A stretch of 64,000 nt of DNA from an uncultured Lachnospiraceae bacterium. GTDB taxonomy: Bacteria > Bacillota > Clostridia > Lachnospirales > Lachnospiraceae. The stretch covers positions 1 to 64,000 of the forward strand of contig CAMKQH010000005.1 in the NCBI GenBank assembly GCA_946414885.1, given 5' to 3'. The notes beneath the pieces are model-generated. The model was given only the letters and a program-made list of their open reading frames with translations, did no database searches and was not told where the DNA came from. The stretch's first letter is position 1, and every line of letters starts with the position of its first letter. Shown in pieces: positions 62,702 through 64,000 of the stretch. Both the position numbers and the translations under genes were made by a program.

Positions 62702-63394
62702 ATGCGCATACTACTAAAGCTCAGCGGCGAGGCGCTGGCAGGAGAAAAGAAGACTGGTTTTGACGAAGAGACCGTAAGAAAGGTTGCATTGCAGGTGAAG
62801 ACCCTTGTGGATCAAGGCATTCAGGTCGGCATTGTCACCGGCGGCGGAAACTTTTGGAGAGGCAGGACGAGCGAGAACATCGACCGCACCAAGGCAGATC
62901 AGATCGGCATGCTTGCAACGATCATGAACTGCATCTACGTGTCAGAGATCTTCCGCAGCGTGGGAATGATGACGAACGTGCTGACGCCCTTTGAATGCGG
63001 ATCCTTTACGAAGCTCTTCTCCAAGGACAGGGCAAACAAATATTTCGAGAAGAACATGGTGGTATTCTTTGCGGGCGGTACCGGACATCCCTATTTCTCA
63101 ACGGATACCGGCGTAGTCCTTCGGGCAGTGGAGATGGAGGCAGACGTCATTCTCCTGGCGAAGTCCATCGACGGCGTTTACAGCGACGATCCGAAGAAGA
63201 ATCCCGACGCGATCAAGTATGACGAGATCACCATTGACGAAGTGATCGCAAAGAACCTTCAGGTGGTGGACATGACGGCGTCCATTCTCGCAAGAGACAA
63301 TAAGATGCCGATGTGGGTGTTCGACCTGAACGAAGAGAACAGCATCGTCAATGCCATGACGGGCAAATTTAACGGAACAAAGGTTACCATTTAA
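62702..63394 (+). CDS. pyrH: UMP kinase
   Basis: A 230-residue hexameric amino-acid-kinase-fold enzyme that phosphorylates UMP to UDP. It shows MRILLKLSGEALAG, GIVTGGGNFWRGR, the UMP-binding DQIGMLATIMN, FAGGTGHPYFSTDT and DGVYSDDPKKNPDA. GAGGAGGAA precedes ATG 62702. The order pyrH-frr is the standard one; the usual upstream rpsB-tsf pair is absent here and is replaced by the bactofilin. Confidence 0.97.
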   Translation: MRILLKLSGEALAGEKKTGFDEETVRKVALQVKTLVDQGIQVGIVTGGGNFWRGRTSENIDRTKADQIGMLATIMNCIYVSEIFRSVGMMTNVLTPFECGSFTKLFSKDRANKYFEKNMVVFFAGGTGHPYFSTDTGVVLRAVEMEADVILLAKSIDGVYSDDPKKNPDAIKYDEITIDEVIAKNLQVVDMTASILARDNKMPMWVFDLNEENSIVNAMTGKFNGTKVTI

Positions 63395-63448
63395 GCTTAG
63401 ACGAAAAACTATAACGTATGTGCCAAGGGGCAGAAAGAGAGGATTACC

Positions 63449-64000
63449 ATGGACGAAAGATTAGTACAGTATGAGAATAAGATGAAGAAGGCGATCGAGT
63501 TTTTGGAGGCAGATTTTGCGGGCATCCGCGCAGGCCGTGCCAACCCTCACATTTTGGACAAGCTTCGCGTTGATTACTACGGAACCCCTACCCCCATCCA
63601 GCAGGTGGGCAACGTAACCGTTCCCGAGGCACGCATCATCCAGATCGCTCCCTGGGACAAGTCCATGCTGAAGGCAGTTGAGAAGGCTATTTTGACTTCC
63701 GACATCGGCATCAATCCTTCCAACGACGGCAGCGTGATCCGCCTTGTGTTCCCTGAGCTTACGGAGGAGCGCAGAAAAGACCTTGCGAAGGAAGTACGCA
63801 AGAAGGCAGAGGAAGCAAAGGTTGCCATCCGTAACATTCGCCGTGACGGCAACGATGCATTCAAGAAGCTCACGAAGGAAGACGTTTCCGAAGATGAAGT
63901 TAAGCAGCTTGGCGATGAGCTCCAGAAGCTGACCGACAAGTACGTAAAGGAAATCGACGTAGTGACGGAAGCAAAGAATAAGGAGATCATGACCGTATAA
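63449..64000 (+). CDS. frr: Ribosome recycling factor
   Basis: A 183-residue complete protein whose stop codon is the last three bases of the window. It has the two-domain RRF layout with a long three-helix bundle (MKKAIEFLEADFAGIRAGRANPHILDKL, EERRKDLAKEVRKKAEEAKVAIRNIRRDGND) and the small beta domain (VDYYGTPTPIQQVGNVTVPEARIIQIAPWDKSML). It splits post-termination ribosomes together with EF-G. AGAGGA at 63438-63443 precedes ATG 63449. Confidence 0.97.
   Translation: MDERLVQYENKMKKAIEFLEADFAGIRAGRANPHILDKLRVDYYGTPTPIQQVGNVTVPEARIIQIAPWDKSMLKAVEKAILTSDIGINPSNDGSVIRLVFPELTEERRKDLAKEVRKKAEEAKVAIRNIRRDGNDAFKKLTKEDVSEDEVKQLGDELQKLTDKYVKEIDVVTEAKNKEIMTV

Overview
The window reads as a chromosomal segment of a low-to-mid GC Gram-positive anaerobe of the class Clostridia, most likely a member of the Lachnospiraceae. 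Supporting signs are strong AGGAGG-type ribosome binding sites with frequent GTG/TTG starts, a T-box leader, a CIRCE-controlled groESL operon, an archaeal-type aspartyl-tRNA synthetase, the cysS-mrnC-rlmB-sigH cluster, lipobox substrate-binding proteins, YesM/YesN-type two-component proteins and a PBP1 with the Cys-rich tail seen in this family. I see no prophage, insertion sequence, CRISPR array or rRNA operon. Species assignment is inference.

Layout. 1-3.1 kb: tRNA-Met, a beta-glucuronidase and a DRE-TIM aldolase-like enzyme. 3.2-9.7 kb: DEAD-box helicase, ispF, rarA, an unassigned enzyme-like protein and lgt. 9.8-14.9 kb: aspS, a cysteine T-box, cysS, mrnC, rlmB and sigH. 15.2-19.3 kb: a giant RND-type permease with a coiled-coil insertion, then tRNA-Thr. 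19.6-29.0 kb: a sugar-sensing and uptake module, with a membrane-anchored sugar-binding sensor, YesM-like kinase, YesN-like regulator, a free sugar-binding lipoprotein and a ChvE/MmsA/MmsB-type ABC transporter. 29.1-29.4 kb: a large nested palindromic non-coding element, followed by trmO. 30.2-39.4 kb: an oligopeptide-type ABC transporter operon behind a well-formed three-way-junction RNA leader; several of its subunits carry large unusual insertions. 39.4-43.0 kb: small unknown genes and a class A penicillin-binding protein on the minus strand. 43.2-53.9 kb: yigZ, then a tightly packed signalling operon (metallo-hydrolase, GAF/HD-GYP protein, two nearly identical FecR-domain Cys/His-repeat lipoproteins, CHASE2-adenylate cyclase, NHL propeller protein). 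54-64 kb: mgtE behind a structured leader, an AraC regulator, a DUF1905/C39-like fusion, CIRCE-groES-groEL, an ECF-like sigma factor, a KTSC protein, a polysaccharide deacetylase, a bactofilin, pyrH and frr (whose stop codon is the last three bases of the window).

How the parts work together. The 19.6-29 kb block resembles a three-component sugar sensor (binding protein + LytS/YesM kinase + YesN regulator) beside the transporter it probably controls. The 30-39 kb block is a complete five-subunit peptide-type importer plus a small membrane protein. The 43.9-53.9 kb block combines a predicted cAMP synthase, a predicted cyclic-dinucleotide or related HD-GYP phosphodiesterase and surface FecR lipoproteins, and looks like an envelope-sensing nucleotide-signalling system that I cannot match to a described one. 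The best candidates for something undescribed are this operon and the three-way-junction RNA at 30281-30432. Next come the ~375-residue insertion inside the OppD-like ATPase and the palindromic element at 29101-29443.
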